A DNA stretch of 59,471 nt, from assembly GCA_947174415.1 (NCBI GenBank), contig CAMWIW010000010.1, forward strand, positions 1 to 59,471, given 5' to 3'. Every line of letters starts with the position of its first letter. Position 1 is the first letter of the stretch. Below are positions 26,101 through 33,916 of this stretch, one piece after another. The notes beneath the pieces are model-generated. The model was not told where the DNA came from, ran no database searches, and was given only the letters and a program-made list of their open reading frames with translations. The position numbers and the translations under genes were made by a program. Source of the stretch: an uncultured Clostridia bacterium (GTDB lineage Bacteria > Bacillota > Clostridia > Christensenellales > Borkfalkiaceae).

Positions 26101-29100
26101 TTATACTATCAACGACGCGTTAACAAAAACCGTTTACAATAACGGCGTTGAGGTAGAAAACGGCGCAGACAATTATGAAGTTACGGTTACAGGAACTGTA
26201 ACGGTAAATCCCAAGAATATCACTCTTATTTCCGAAGCCGTTGAAAGCGTTTACTACGGCAACTCATTAATCTATCCCACGGGCGACGGTTTCCTTAACG
26301 GCAAGTTTACGGTAGAGGAAGGCGGATTTGCCTACGGCGAAATACTCTGTCTCGTAACGAATTGGAACAACGATCCTGCATGCAACCCCATAAACGCAGG
26401 AGTTTATTCAACTTCGATTGACAAGGATAACAGTAAAATTTTCGCAAACGACGGCGTAACCGAAGTTGAAGGCGGAATAGAAAACTATTCGTTTACTTGG
26501 TTAAAGGCGTTGGGAATGATTATGGTAAAGCCCGTAACCGTTACGCTCTATTCGTACACGGACGAAAACGCGCATACGTACGACGGCAAGCCTTTCGGTT
26601 ATCCCTCGGGCTACGGCAATTACTTCAACATTGCAGAGGGCTTGGAGTACGGCGAAGAAATCGCAGTTACCGTAGCTTATTCTCCTGTCGGCGCAACGGA
26701 CGCGGGCTTATACGATATCGTTGCAAGCGGCGCAACGCTTAAAAAGGGCTCTAACCCTTCGGCAGTTCTAAATAACTACAAAGTAAGCTACGAAAACGGC
26801 AAGCTTGAAATTGTAAAGCGCGAGATGTTCGTTTCGGTAGAGGACGAAGAAATAATTTACGGCGACTCCGTTTCCACGGTAAAAACGCCTGTAACGTATA
26901 ACCTTGCAAGCGGGCAAACCCTTTCCGTTTCTTCGTACGAGTACTACGATTCAGACGGCAATCTTATAGACGGCGTTCCCGCGGACGCAGGCGAGTACAG
27001 CGTACAGATCACGGGCATAAGGATAGTTTCGGACGACGGCAAAGTAATCGACGTTGACAAAAACTACGTTGTTCATTACGTTTTGGGCACGCTCACGATT
27101 TCGCCCCGAGAAATTACCCTTAGAACTAACGACCACACTTGGGAATACGACGGCAAAGAACACTACGATACGGGCTTCACGCTGAGTTTGCAGGACGGAA
27201 GAGTGCTTACTCTCACGGACGAGGAGCTTGAGCTTGTTGAAATCAGCAACCCCACGGTTGTAAAAGCAGCGAACGGAAACGGCGTTTCAAACGAAGTTAC
27301 TTACGATTTCTCGAAGACGAACTACTCTATTTTATATACGACGTACGGCACGCTTAAAGTTAACAAGCGCGCAGTTACCTTAGTAGCGGAGTCTGAGACG
27401 TGGACTTACGACGGCGAAGAGCATTCCAAAGAAGAGGGAAAGGTTAGTAACGCTATCGACGGGCACGAGTATGAAATAGATTGGCGGCCCGCCGTAACAG
27501 AAGCGGGAGAATACTTCAACTACGCCGATATCGTCGGCATAACTGACGAAGAGGGCAAATCCGTAATTGAAAACTACGTAATCCGCGATTGCGTGAGCGG
27601 CAAGCTTATCATAAATAAACGCCCCATCACGGTAATTACGGGCGACAGCTTGGGCAATATCTACGACGGAAAAGAGCACTCGAACGTCGAATACGACACC
27701 TATCTATACGGTGAACCCGACGAAGCGGGACTTTTAAACGGCGACACCCTGACCGTTTACTTTAAGGACAGTTTGGTTAACGTCGGAGAAAAGCTTAACG
27801 AAACTCTGTTTGTTCCCGTTTCTTCGAACTATGTAATCGCTGACTACGATTGCGGCACGCTCGAAGTCGTTCCCCTGCGCATTTCGATTAAGCTTATAGG
27901 CAACCCCGACTTAATCTACGGCGAAGAAACTTATTCTTCGGACTACGGCAACTTCGAATATTTTGAAAGCTCCGAAAAAATCGTTGCAACCGATAAGCTC
28001 AAAATAATAGTAGCATACTACGAAACCGACCCGGCCGAGCTTTTGGACGAGGTGAAAAACGTTGGCACTTATAACGTTAAAATGGTTGACTATATGGTAC
28101 TGACAGGCAACGGCACGAAAGGAAACGACAACTACGAAATATACTGCGCCGAGTGTCAGATTACCATAAGCCCCAAAGAAGTTTCCGTATTGCCCAAAAA
28201 CCTGAATAACGGGATTTACGGAGAAGCTTTCGCGGGATACCCCACGGGCAGATACAACTATAAAACGGACGACGGCAGCAGCGTTGAAGACTTGTTGGCA
28301 TACGGCGAGGGCTTGGAAATTCACGTTAATTTCTCGCTCGGCGGTGAAGACGTGGAAATTACCGACAGAACCTCTACGGGCACTTACGACGTCAATATCT
28401 CTTATCTTACCATAAGGGACGCAAACAACTTTGCAACCGATTTCTACGCAACCGTTGCAGGCAAAGATAACGTCTTCGACTGCGGAAATTACCTGATTAC
28501 CGTTTCCGCCAACACCTATACGGTTGACCCCCGTCCCTTGACGGTAGTTACGGGCGGCGGCGAATGGGAGTACGACGGCGAATACCATTCCAACACCGAT
28601 TTCGTAAAAACTTACTATAACGGCAACCTTGACAAAGTCGGCATTTTGGACGGCGACGAAAACGTTCTCGCCTACGTCGAAGGCTCGGCAAATTCAATAA
28701 TAGCCGCTAACTGCAAGACCTTTGCGGAAGCGGGTACGTCGAACACTGCGGAGTTTGAAAGCGTTTCAGCAAACTATACGGTAAAGTATCACGACCAAGG
28801 CGCGCTTAAAATCAAGCAGCGCGAAATTACGATAGTCTTAAACGAGATTAACTCCGTATATTACAGCGGCAAACCCGTAGCTTACGAAAGCGGTGCAGAT
28901 AACTTTGAATACGCTTACGGCTCGAAAGAGTTAATAGACGGAGAACAGCTCACTATTGCAGTAGAGTTCTTCGCAGACGCATCGTGCACAACGATTGCAA
29001 CACCCGTCAATGCGGCAACGTACTATTTCGCGTTTGATTTGGCAAACAGCTTCGTTACGGGCAGCAAGAGCGGACTTGAAAACGGCATTGCAAACTACAA

Positions 29101-31573
29101 TATCCATTGCTACGACCCCGCTTCGTTTACCGTAAACAAGCTGACCGTTACTATCAGCCTGAACCCTTGGACGGCTATAACGTACGACGGAAACGAGCAG
29201 TATTTCGACGCGAACGGCTACGCAGTCGTAAACGGCGGATTTGCCGAAGGCGAAAGCCTGTCCGTCGCAGTGGACTACTTCAAGGTTAAAGGCGGCGTAA
29301 AAACGCCCGTATCCTCCGCGCCCAGAAACGCGGGAGAGTACGTTGCGGCGTTCAACGCGGATAACAGCACCGTCAACGGCTTATCCTCCACAGTAAACTA
29401 TATTATAGAATTCACGGACGATAAGGACGAGATTTCCTTTACTATTCTGCAAAAAAATATTACAATATCAATGGATACAGAGGAGCGCGTCTACAACGGC
29501 ACGGGTTACGATTACGTTGCCGAAGGGGCTGAATTCAAGGCAGACGGCGCGGTTAACTATGAATTTATAGTTCCCGAGGTTATCTACCTTGACGCAGACG
29601 GCGCGGAAGTTTCTTCACCCGTTAACGCGGGCAGCTATACCGTAGTGTTTAAGTCTTTTAAAGTCGAAGGCACTAACGACGTTGCCGAAAACTATAACCT
29701 GACAACCGACGTTTCTTCTTTGACCTGCGCTCTTAAGATACAGCAAAGGGACGTAACGGTGGAAGTGGTTTCGAGAACTATAGAAAGACCCGAAATCACG
29801 GCAACACCGCTGTTTGACGAGGATTTCACGGACGAATTCGTCGGAAACGACAGAGATATAGCAGAATATTATTACACTTACTTTAACGAAAACGGCGAAG
29901 AGGTTACGGACGTTGCGACGAAAGGCGTTTACACCGTAAAGATTACCTTTACCGGCAGTGCGCTTATCCTTAACAACTACGATATAACCGCCAAGGACGG
30001 CAAGCTTACGATAACCGCAAGGCAAGTAGGCGCAACACCCGTTTATTCGGGCGGCGAAGTGGTATACAGCGGCGTCGCGGTTGACCCCGCAGACTGTTTC
30101 GGATATGAGGATTGGCACGCAACCGACCCTTCCGAAAAGGGCTTTGCGGAGGACTATAATCCTACCCCGAGGTTCGTATTCACCGACGAAAAGGGCAATA
30201 CGACCTACGCGCCCGTAAATGCGGGAACGTACACGGTTACGGTAGAATTCCCCGACCTTGACGAAGACGAGTATTATTTCACGGGTTCTGACGAAATCAC
30301 GTTCACGATTAAACAAAAAACCGTCAGCGTATCCGTAAGCTACGACCCGAGCGAATACGAAAATCTCGTTTACGGTTACAACAAGTTGCCCGTGGGCAGC
30401 ATAACGGTTACGGAAGAAGGTATTTTACCCGAAGACGAAGATTTGTATTCGGTAAAATCGTTCTTCTACAACTTAACGCAGGATAAGGAAACGGTTTACG
30501 ACCTTGCAGGCGACTATGAAATCAGAGCGCGCCTCAACAACGAATACGGCAACTACGTAATTGACGAAGACACCGTTTGGGACGCAATCTTCACCGTTCA
30601 GAAGGCTACGCTTTACGTCAAGCCCGTTTCAAAGACTGCACCTTACGACGGTAAAACGCTCTCTTTGGGCGCAAACGATTACGTAATCTTCGACGGCGAC
30701 GACGGCGCGGATTCCAAGCCCGCCCAAGGCGATACGCTGAGAATAACGAGCGCGGACTCGCTTGCGTCGAACAAACTCAGCACTCTTGCAAGCATACGCA
30801 CCGTTTCCATAACCCGCGGAGGCACGGACGTTTCGGCTAACTACACGGTTTACCTTTCATATCAGGACTTTATGAAGGATATGGGCTATCTGACGGTTTC
30901 GTTCAAGGCCACGCTTACGCACACACAGCTTACTTTCAGCTTCAATCAGTACGACAAACTTGCAAGCTATAACTTCGTATATACGGGCGAGGAAATCGAT
31001 TTGGGCGTTCAGGTAAGCAACGAACTTATCTCATACGACGGCGCAACTTGCGGACTTCTCGACGGCGACAGGGTCGAAGTTTACAAATTAAGCACCATAA
31101 AAAATCCTATGACGACAAATCAATGGGTGCAGATAAGAATTTACAATTCGGCTAACGAACTCGTTACGAATATGTACAAATTGAACGTTCTGAACCTTGA
31201 AAGCACCAAAATCACCGTTTCGAAGAGAACCTTGAACCTCGAAATCAACGTGGACGAAGATACTCTTCAAAGCGCGTGGGAGGTTGCGGCGGAAAGCGGA
31301 TACGACGGCTATCGCGTGCTTGACAAAGCGTACTACGCACTCGTAAACGGCGAAGCCTCGGGCTTGCTCTCAGGCACTGACGTAGAAGTGCTCGTAAAAG
31401 AAGAGGACGGCAAGCTTTCGTTAAGCGTTATCGTCTACGCGTTGAGCTCACTCGGCAAGCGTTCCGACAGAAGTATTTACTACAACCTAAACGTTGTATC
31501 CAACGCATCGGGCGCAAGCGTAACGCTTGTAAACGTCGCTGCGTTAAACGTACCTACTACAACAAATATCTAA
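20162..31573 (+). CDS. Giant MBG-repeat surface protein (3,803 residues)
   Basis: The N-terminus has about 25 residues, then a membrane helix (about 26-45, FLIIGVLAVIIAGITALLV), placing the remaining 3,750 residues outside. They form about 37 beta-rich repeats of 75-110 residues. Units are joined by an I-x-x-R-x-ITV linker and open with EWTYDG, KVYDG or SVYG, as in MBG-type adhesin repeats. Related units alternate between YDG and YG types, and some pairs (around 21890-22400) are close to identical, which indicates internal duplication. No LPXTG, choline-binding or SLH domain is present. No strong ribosome site was found before the ATG. The frame is open throughout 11.4 kb, so it is intact. 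A fibrous adhesin or cell-surface stalk is likely; binding target unknown. Confidence 0.85.
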   Translation: MISYDNYINRIQKVAKFKNFVVKFKFLIIGVLAVIIAGITALLVMKGTITSDMVLPAQITYGDSYAPAQASAFLSGVTYEYSLKGTDEWTEEKPVKAGEYLVRTVTSKAIGKGYGDPVEFEILPKQLDFVLKEGQTVTYGFTPEYTVTGLVSSYSDRVEGIDFDYAYPTSDDESEWTVGVTLNAGGIRIVDKNGNDLSDCYTYDTVSGDFAFAKRSVAVKLKNASDVYCGTAISYKAEAIADLAFDDEIKFDTVITQYGSAATLSDAGSYDLAVNENSVRILSGSADVTKYYNIISYSGATFTVNRRPVTVLSDSNEWTYDGAEHTENGYTVVDGSLAPNQRIESSSQTAVRNYNYSGEDNYLIYKIYDASGKEVTANYLLTERYGTLKIKQRSVTLTTTDGEWTYNGYARSTNGAYELTGSLANGQRFEVLRYTEVINYTSGTPNELYYKIMDGYGLDVTPNYAVTERFGTLKINKLAITVQTGSDSFEYDGNSHSFNYNSIDLSTLITNGSLALSSHSLALNGSATSVSDVADTKTENNTTKFKVVSGSGWYQTDETENYQINYRYGTLTVTPRPITVIIKNAEKVYDGTPLSSTAYDTCYYGNPYASGLLKYSDVLTPVQGSATEITDVGSRTNGVTFTANSNYEIKGYDRTNATLTVTPRPITVVIGYAEKDYDGTPLSSTAYTTHYYGRPYEQGLVKATDTLTPVQSKVNSITNAGSIPNTVEFTSGSNYEIKDYDRTNATLKVNHLSITFKLNDIGKVTYGEEIKYSYGNEKITSGYLANGEKLIVLGVSFTFGEDPLPNVGNHFVNSSNYRIEKTDGTETTSNYIATVTPGNIEITPRPVTLTSADNEWTYDGYAYFEEGFTRTGSLAAQTHLVVATHITEVMDYTAGVDNVLSYAIYDVNGATVTGNYAITPVCGKLKINKRQITVQLNSYEIVYGNSVAYQGGEEEITSSLKLADNETLTVHNAAPVCSALPDIGNYKVTCVQAANQISKADGTDSTGNYVITFLNGEMTVTVREITITSNDSTWTYDGAVHFEEGNSVTVGSLASVNHTVKVTSNTKVTDYNGENGEDNVLAYEIYEGTRRVTANYQITPVCGTLKITKRAMTVTLNSFEVTYGNAIVYPAGGEEVGWAQFKTLGQKVSIDKARVSYSPSYSLSATFPDAGTYDINYSASDVVILSGTKDVTFNYDISVLAGTLTIEQREITVTLNDIDDVTYGDAVNYVAGGENIENAIGVCTVEFNKNNLAFNPLGNYSYPDAGNYEVTCDRRNITVLSGGADVTGNYSVTVKSGSLTITPREITVQLLSYEREYGENYAYPTEAGNYANTPDLIGIDRLTVTASIEFTGSHPAVGNHKITGQSIKVTKNGADCTYNYTVSYVDGNLKVSPKSITLAPDGTVSFSYGDDEYYGKSYAELFAAKISAVELPYGEKLLFTVGFTQYGVSVEPKNIGTYDVTVADVEIRNSESGEYAADNYIIKIASSMDIAVRQINIIPTRISAVYGEEFEYPAKNTNFEYRPISSQANYNLPQYGEEIEIFVEYDLQNQAMPDVGLYNAEISYIELHYPDGSSERTNLDWKDSELVVFEVSGYQIICYTADLQKILEITKRKITVKLSDMTAAYGDPVIYSADFGNYEEITEGSLADGDRLRVITIADFSYYKYSVGEHELDALGCGIYKFNGTASTGNYEINYESGILTVTPRKITVSLERNIESVYGETVPTPKVVISGENGKDGLVYSDQFNPYFVYLNGDGNSPVYFDAGNYTVSLNEANSYFVYTNGSPSTTENYEIVGEIAPCNLEITKRRITLTLNGFEKVYGELDNSLLLWRKGSAQSSQEVLSGMNIDDLITIDGLAQNEGVFSLTLSVYKSGTVVNAKNVGEYEVGLSALNFCYSDGKIQNIDKNYDYDLPEKAILEITKKAVTVNVGDYEFTYGDEEEGWGDFSVYAIEGFVFGEYVSVSDFVLAGVNKYPLNASKTPYTINDALTKTVYNNGVEVENGADNYEVTVTGTVTVNPKNITLISEAVESVYYGNSLIYPTGDGFLNGKFTVEEGGFAYGEILCLVTNWNNDPACNPINAGVYSTSIDKDNSKIFANDGVTEVEGGIENYSFTWLKALGMIMVKPVTVTLYSYTDENAHTYDGKPFGYPSGYGNYFNIAEGLEYGEEIAVTVAYSPVGATDAGLYDIVASGATLKKGSNPSAVLNNYKVSYENGKLEIVKREMFVSVEDEEIIYGDSVSTVKTPVTYNLASGQTLSVSSYEYYDSDGNLIDGVPADAGEYSVQITGIRIVSDDGKVIDVDKNYVVHYVLGTLTISPREITLRTNDHTWEYDGKEHYDTGFTLSLQDGRVLTLTDEELELVEISNPTVVKAANGNGVSNEVTYDFSKTNYSILYTTYGTLKVNKRAVTLVAESETWTYDGEEHSKEEGKVSNAIDGHEYEIDWRPAVTEAGEYFNYADIVGITDEEGKSVIENYVIRDCVSGKLIINKRPITVITGDSLGNIYDGKEHSNVEYDTYLYGEPDEAGLLNGDTLTVYFKDSLVNVGEKLNETLFVPVSSNYVIADYDCGTLEVVPLRISIKLIGNPDLIYGEETYSSDYGNFEYFESSEKIVATDKLKIIVAYYETDPAELLDEVKNVGTYNVKMVDYMVLTGNGTKGNDNYEIYCAECQITISPKEVSVLPKNLNNGIYGEAFAGYPTGRYNYKTDDGSSVEDLLAYGEGLEIHVNFSLGGEDVEITDRTSTGTYDVNISYLTIRDANNFATDFYATVAGKDNVFDCGNYLITVSANTYTVDPRPLTVVTGGGEWEYDGEYHSNTDFVKTYYNGNLDKVGILDGDENVLAYVEGSANSIIAANCKTFAEAGTSNTAEFESVSANYTVKYHDQGALKIKQREITIVLNEINSVYYSGKPVAYESGADNFEYAYGSKELIDGEQLTIAVEFFADASCTTIATPVNAATYYFAFDLANSFVTGSKSGLENGIANYNIHCYDPASFTVNKLTVTISLNPWTAITYDGNEQYFDANGYAVVNGGFAEGESLSVAVDYFKVKGGVKTPVSSAPRNAGEYVAAFNADNSTVNGLSSTVNYIIEFTDDKDEISFTILQKNITISMDTEERVYNGTGYDYVAEGAEFKADGAVNYEFIVPEVIYLDADGAEVSSPVNAGSYTVVFKSFKVEGTNDVAENYNLTTDVSSLTCALKIQQRDVTVEVVSRTIERPEITATPLFDEDFTDEFVGNDRDIAEYYYTYFNENGEEVTDVATKGVYTVKITFTGSALILNNYDITAKDGKLTITARQVGATPVYSGGEVVYSGVAVDPADCFGYEDWHATDPSEKGFAEDYNPTPRFVFTDEKGNTTYAPVNAGTYTVTVEFPDLDEDEYYFTGSDEITFTIKQKTVSVSVSYDPSEYENLVYGYNKLPVGSITVTEEGILPEDEDLYSVKSFFYNLTQDKETVYDLAGDYEIRARLNNEYGNYVIDEDTVWDAIFTVQKATLYVKPVSKTAPYDGKTLSLGANDYVIFDGDDGADSKPAQGDTLRITSADSLASNKLSTLASIRTVSITRGGTDVSANYTVYLSYQDFMKDMGYLTVSFKATLTHTQLTFSFNQYDKLASYNFVYTGEEIDLGVQVSNELISYDGATCGLLDGDRVEVYKLSTIKNPMTTNQWVQIRIYNSANELVTNMYKLNVLNLESTKITVSKRTLNLEINVDEDTLQSAWEVAAESGYDGYRVLDKAYYALVNGEASGLLSGTDVEVLVKEEDGKLSLSVIVYALSSLGKRSDRSIYYNLNVVSNASGASVTLVNVAALNVPTTTNI

Positions 31574-31606
31574 GCTGAATTCAGCTTTATTCGGAGGTTA
31601 ATCAAT

Positions 31607-33169
31607 ATGAACCGCGGTTTCGGTTTCTATTTCGGGCACGCAATGAGGTCGTCTGTAACGACTCTTTGGCATAAGGGCAATTTATTGAAATATTTTGCTT
31701 GGGTAATAATGGAGCTAATAGCGTCTGTAACTTTCGTTCTTCCCGCAATGTTTTCGCTCGCCAACGTAAGGCAGGCAAAAATAGCGCAGAGGGAGAATAC
31801 GGTTGACGTGCCTCAATCTTTCAAGGTTGCGTGCCGTGCTAAACCGTTCTGGACTATGTTTTTAGCGGTAGTTCTCGAAGCGCTTATATTTATTGCGGGG
31901 CTTATGCTGATAGGCGTTGCAAGCGCGCTTTTGGGCGCTGTCGGCTACGTAATCGCGCTGTTCGTGAGCACGGTCGAGCCTTTGATTATTATCTTGATTT
32001 TCCTTGCTCCAGGCGCGCTTGTTTCGTTGGTGTATTGCATAATTATGCCGATACTTCTCGCGCCCACGGCGTACGTAATCGAAACAAATCCCGAAATAGG
32101 CGCGGCTGACGCAATTTCCATCTGTTTCAATACAATGAAAAGCCGCGGCAAGTTCACTTGCTTTTTAAACGTGTTTATTCCCGCGCTCGTCGAATGTGCA
32201 ATCATAGGCTTGTGCGCGGCAATAGAATTAGTTTTGGCGATTTTCATAACCGATATACGGCTCGGCGTTGTGCTCGGAATTTTAGTCGCATTGATATTCT
32301 TCGTAGCGTTCGTGCTTATTGCGCCTATGTTCGCGCTTGCAAGAAAAATCGCAAACCAAAGTCTTTTCGAGGATATAGTGTTAGACCCCGTCAATGCGTC
32401 CAAACGCACGAGCGGCGTCAATATCAGAAAGTGCAAGGGCGTCAAGTTCGACCCCGCCGAGTACGAAAACGAGCTGTCCCTTTTATTCGACGAAACCTAC
32501 GGCGACAGAGTGCCTATGCCCGAAAGTCCCTCGGCGCAAAGAAAGCGCGAGCGTGAGGAAAGGCAAGCGGCAAAGGCGAGAAATGCGGTTTTATCAGAGC
32601 CTTTGCGCGCAGTGCCCGCATACGTTCCTCCCGAAACGGCTTCATCGGGTGAAGAGGAGGACGGCGAGCTTTTGACGGTAAGCGACCTTATCCGCGACGT
32701 CGAAACGGCTGACGGCGAAAACAAAGAGCAGCCTGCAACGCCAGCGGAAGTTCCCGCCGAAGAACCCGCAGCTCCTGAGGAGAAAGCGGAAGAGCCTGTA
32801 AAAGCGGAAGAGCCTGCGCAGCCCGAACCCGAGGCAAAGACGGAAGAGCCCGTAAAAGAAGAGCCTGTACCTGAGGCGGAAGAACCCAAAACCGAAGAAC
32901 CCGTAAAGGAAGAGCCCGCCCCCAAGGCGGAAGAGCCCGCAGCTCCCGAGGAGAAAGAGGAAGAGCCCGCTCCTAAGGCGGCTGCAAAGACTACGGTCAA
33001 GGTAACGACAAAGGTTGCGGCAAAGCCCGCGGCGACCAAGACGACTACAACCGTCAAGGCAAAGACGGCGGAAAAGTCCGCCGCATCGACTACGGCAGCG
33101 AAGACGACCGTAAAAGCAAAACCCAAAACTACGGCTGCAAAAAAGCCCGCGGACGGCGATAAAGAGTAA
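31607..33169 (+). CDS. Polytopic membrane protein with acidic EEP repeats and a histone H1-like tail
   Basis: 520 residues with GGAGG before the start. Residues 1-245 contain about five or six membrane helices and resemble DUF975-type proteins (VIETNPEIGAADAISICFNTMKSRGK). A cytoplasmic region (245-350) includes a highly charged RKREREERQAAKAR stretch. Residues about 355-455 are an irregular repeat of EEP, KAEEP and KTEEPVKEEP units. The final 65 residues are Lys/Ala/Thr-rich (KTTVKVTTKVAAKPAATK), like the tails of bacterial histone H1-like proteins, and could bind nucleic acid or acidic polymer. The gene is within the 31-kb operon, 33 nt after the giant protein. I cannot assign a function. 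Confidence 0.7.
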   Translation: MNRGFGFYFGHAMRSSVTTLWHKGNLLKYFAWVIMELIASVTFVLPAMFSLANVRQAKIAQRENTVDVPQSFKVACRAKPFWTMFLAVVLEALIFIAGLMLIGVASALLGAVGYVIALFVSTVEPLIIILIFLAPGALVSLVYCIIMPILLAPTAYVIETNPEIGAADAISICFNTMKSRGKFTCFLNVFIPALVECAIIGLCAAIELVLAIFITDIRLGVVLGILVALIFFVAFVLIAPMFALARKIANQSLFEDIVLDPVNASKRTSGVNIRKCKGVKFDPAEYENELSLLFDETYGDRVPMPESPSAQRKREREERQAAKARNAVLSEPLRAVPAYVPPETASSGEEEDGELLTVSDLIRDVETADGENKEQPATPAEVPAEEPAAPEEKAEEPVKAEEPAQPEPEAKTEEPVKEEPVPEAEEPKTEEPVKEEPAPKAEEPAAPEEKEEEPAPKAAAKTTVKVTTKVAAKPAATKTTTTVKAKTAEKSAASTTAAKTTVKAKPKTTAAKKPADGDKE

Positions 33170-33202
33170 TTTTTACACCGGCTTGTAATCAAGAGGACAG
33201 TT

Positions 33203-33916
33203 ATGACAATGCATGTATGGAGAATTTTAAGTGCCGTATCCGTCGGCGTGTTTATTCTCGGTTTAATATTATTGCTGGCTTTAAGGCTACTTAAAAACGG
33301 CTATTACCACGAATATACACAGGACGAACTTTTAAAGAAGGTTAAAGCGGCAAACTCCAAAAATTCGATTTATTTCACTTCGGGTGAAACCAAAAATTTC
33401 ATTAAAAAATACGTTATCTGCAAAACGCTGTACGATAAATATTTGGTATGCAACTATACTAAAAGCTTTGAAGATATTTCTTACTTCGTCGTGCAATATT
33501 CCCGTTTGAAAAGGGTAATAGGCGTAATAAACGTAACCCACCGCGATACGGGCGACAGCTCTAAGGTTATCGCGCTTAAAAAGGGCTGCGCTTCGGTTAA
33601 CGTAGTTATCGGCACTGCCGACGGAATAACCGTCAACTCCAACGTTATCCGTCCCCTGCCTATGAGCAAGGTCCGTATCCACGCCGCCTTAAAAAGCTTG
33701 GTGCTGTTCACCTTTTTATTCGCCGTGCGCCACGCCGCGGTAGAGCTTTTCAGCGGTGTCTACACCCTGCAATTTTTGGATAACTTTTTAAATTACGGCA
33801 TCATAGCCGCAAGTTTCGTCCTCGCGCTTTTAAGCTATCTTATAACCGCGCTCTGTTTCAGAAGAAGAAACGCAAAAATAAGAAACGGAGGTGCGCTTGA
33901 ATATGAGTTCCTATAA
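33203..33916 (+). CDS. Membrane protein of unknown function
   Basis: 237 residues with one N-terminal helix (about 8-29), a soluble beta-rich middle (30-160) and two C-terminal helices (about 163-185 and 195-220). By the positive-inside rule, the short basic C-terminus (RRRNAKIRNGG) is cytoplasmic. An AGAGGA element precedes the ATG. It overlaps the following leucine-rich-repeat gene by 14 nt, so their expression is coupled and the proteins may act together. No family was recognised. All its neighbours in the operon are also membrane-linked. Confidence 0.7.
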   Translation: MTMHVWRILSAVSVGVFILGLILLLALRLLKNGYYHEYTQDELLKKVKAANSKNSIYFTSGETKNFIKKYVICKTLYDKYLVCNYTKSFEDISYFVVQYSRLKRVIGVINVTHRDTGDSSKVIALKKGCASVNVVIGTADGITVNSNVIRPLPMSKVRIHAALKSLVLFTFLFAVRHAAVELFSGVYTLQFLDNFLNYGIIAASFVLALLSYLITALCFRRRNAKIRNGGALEYEFL

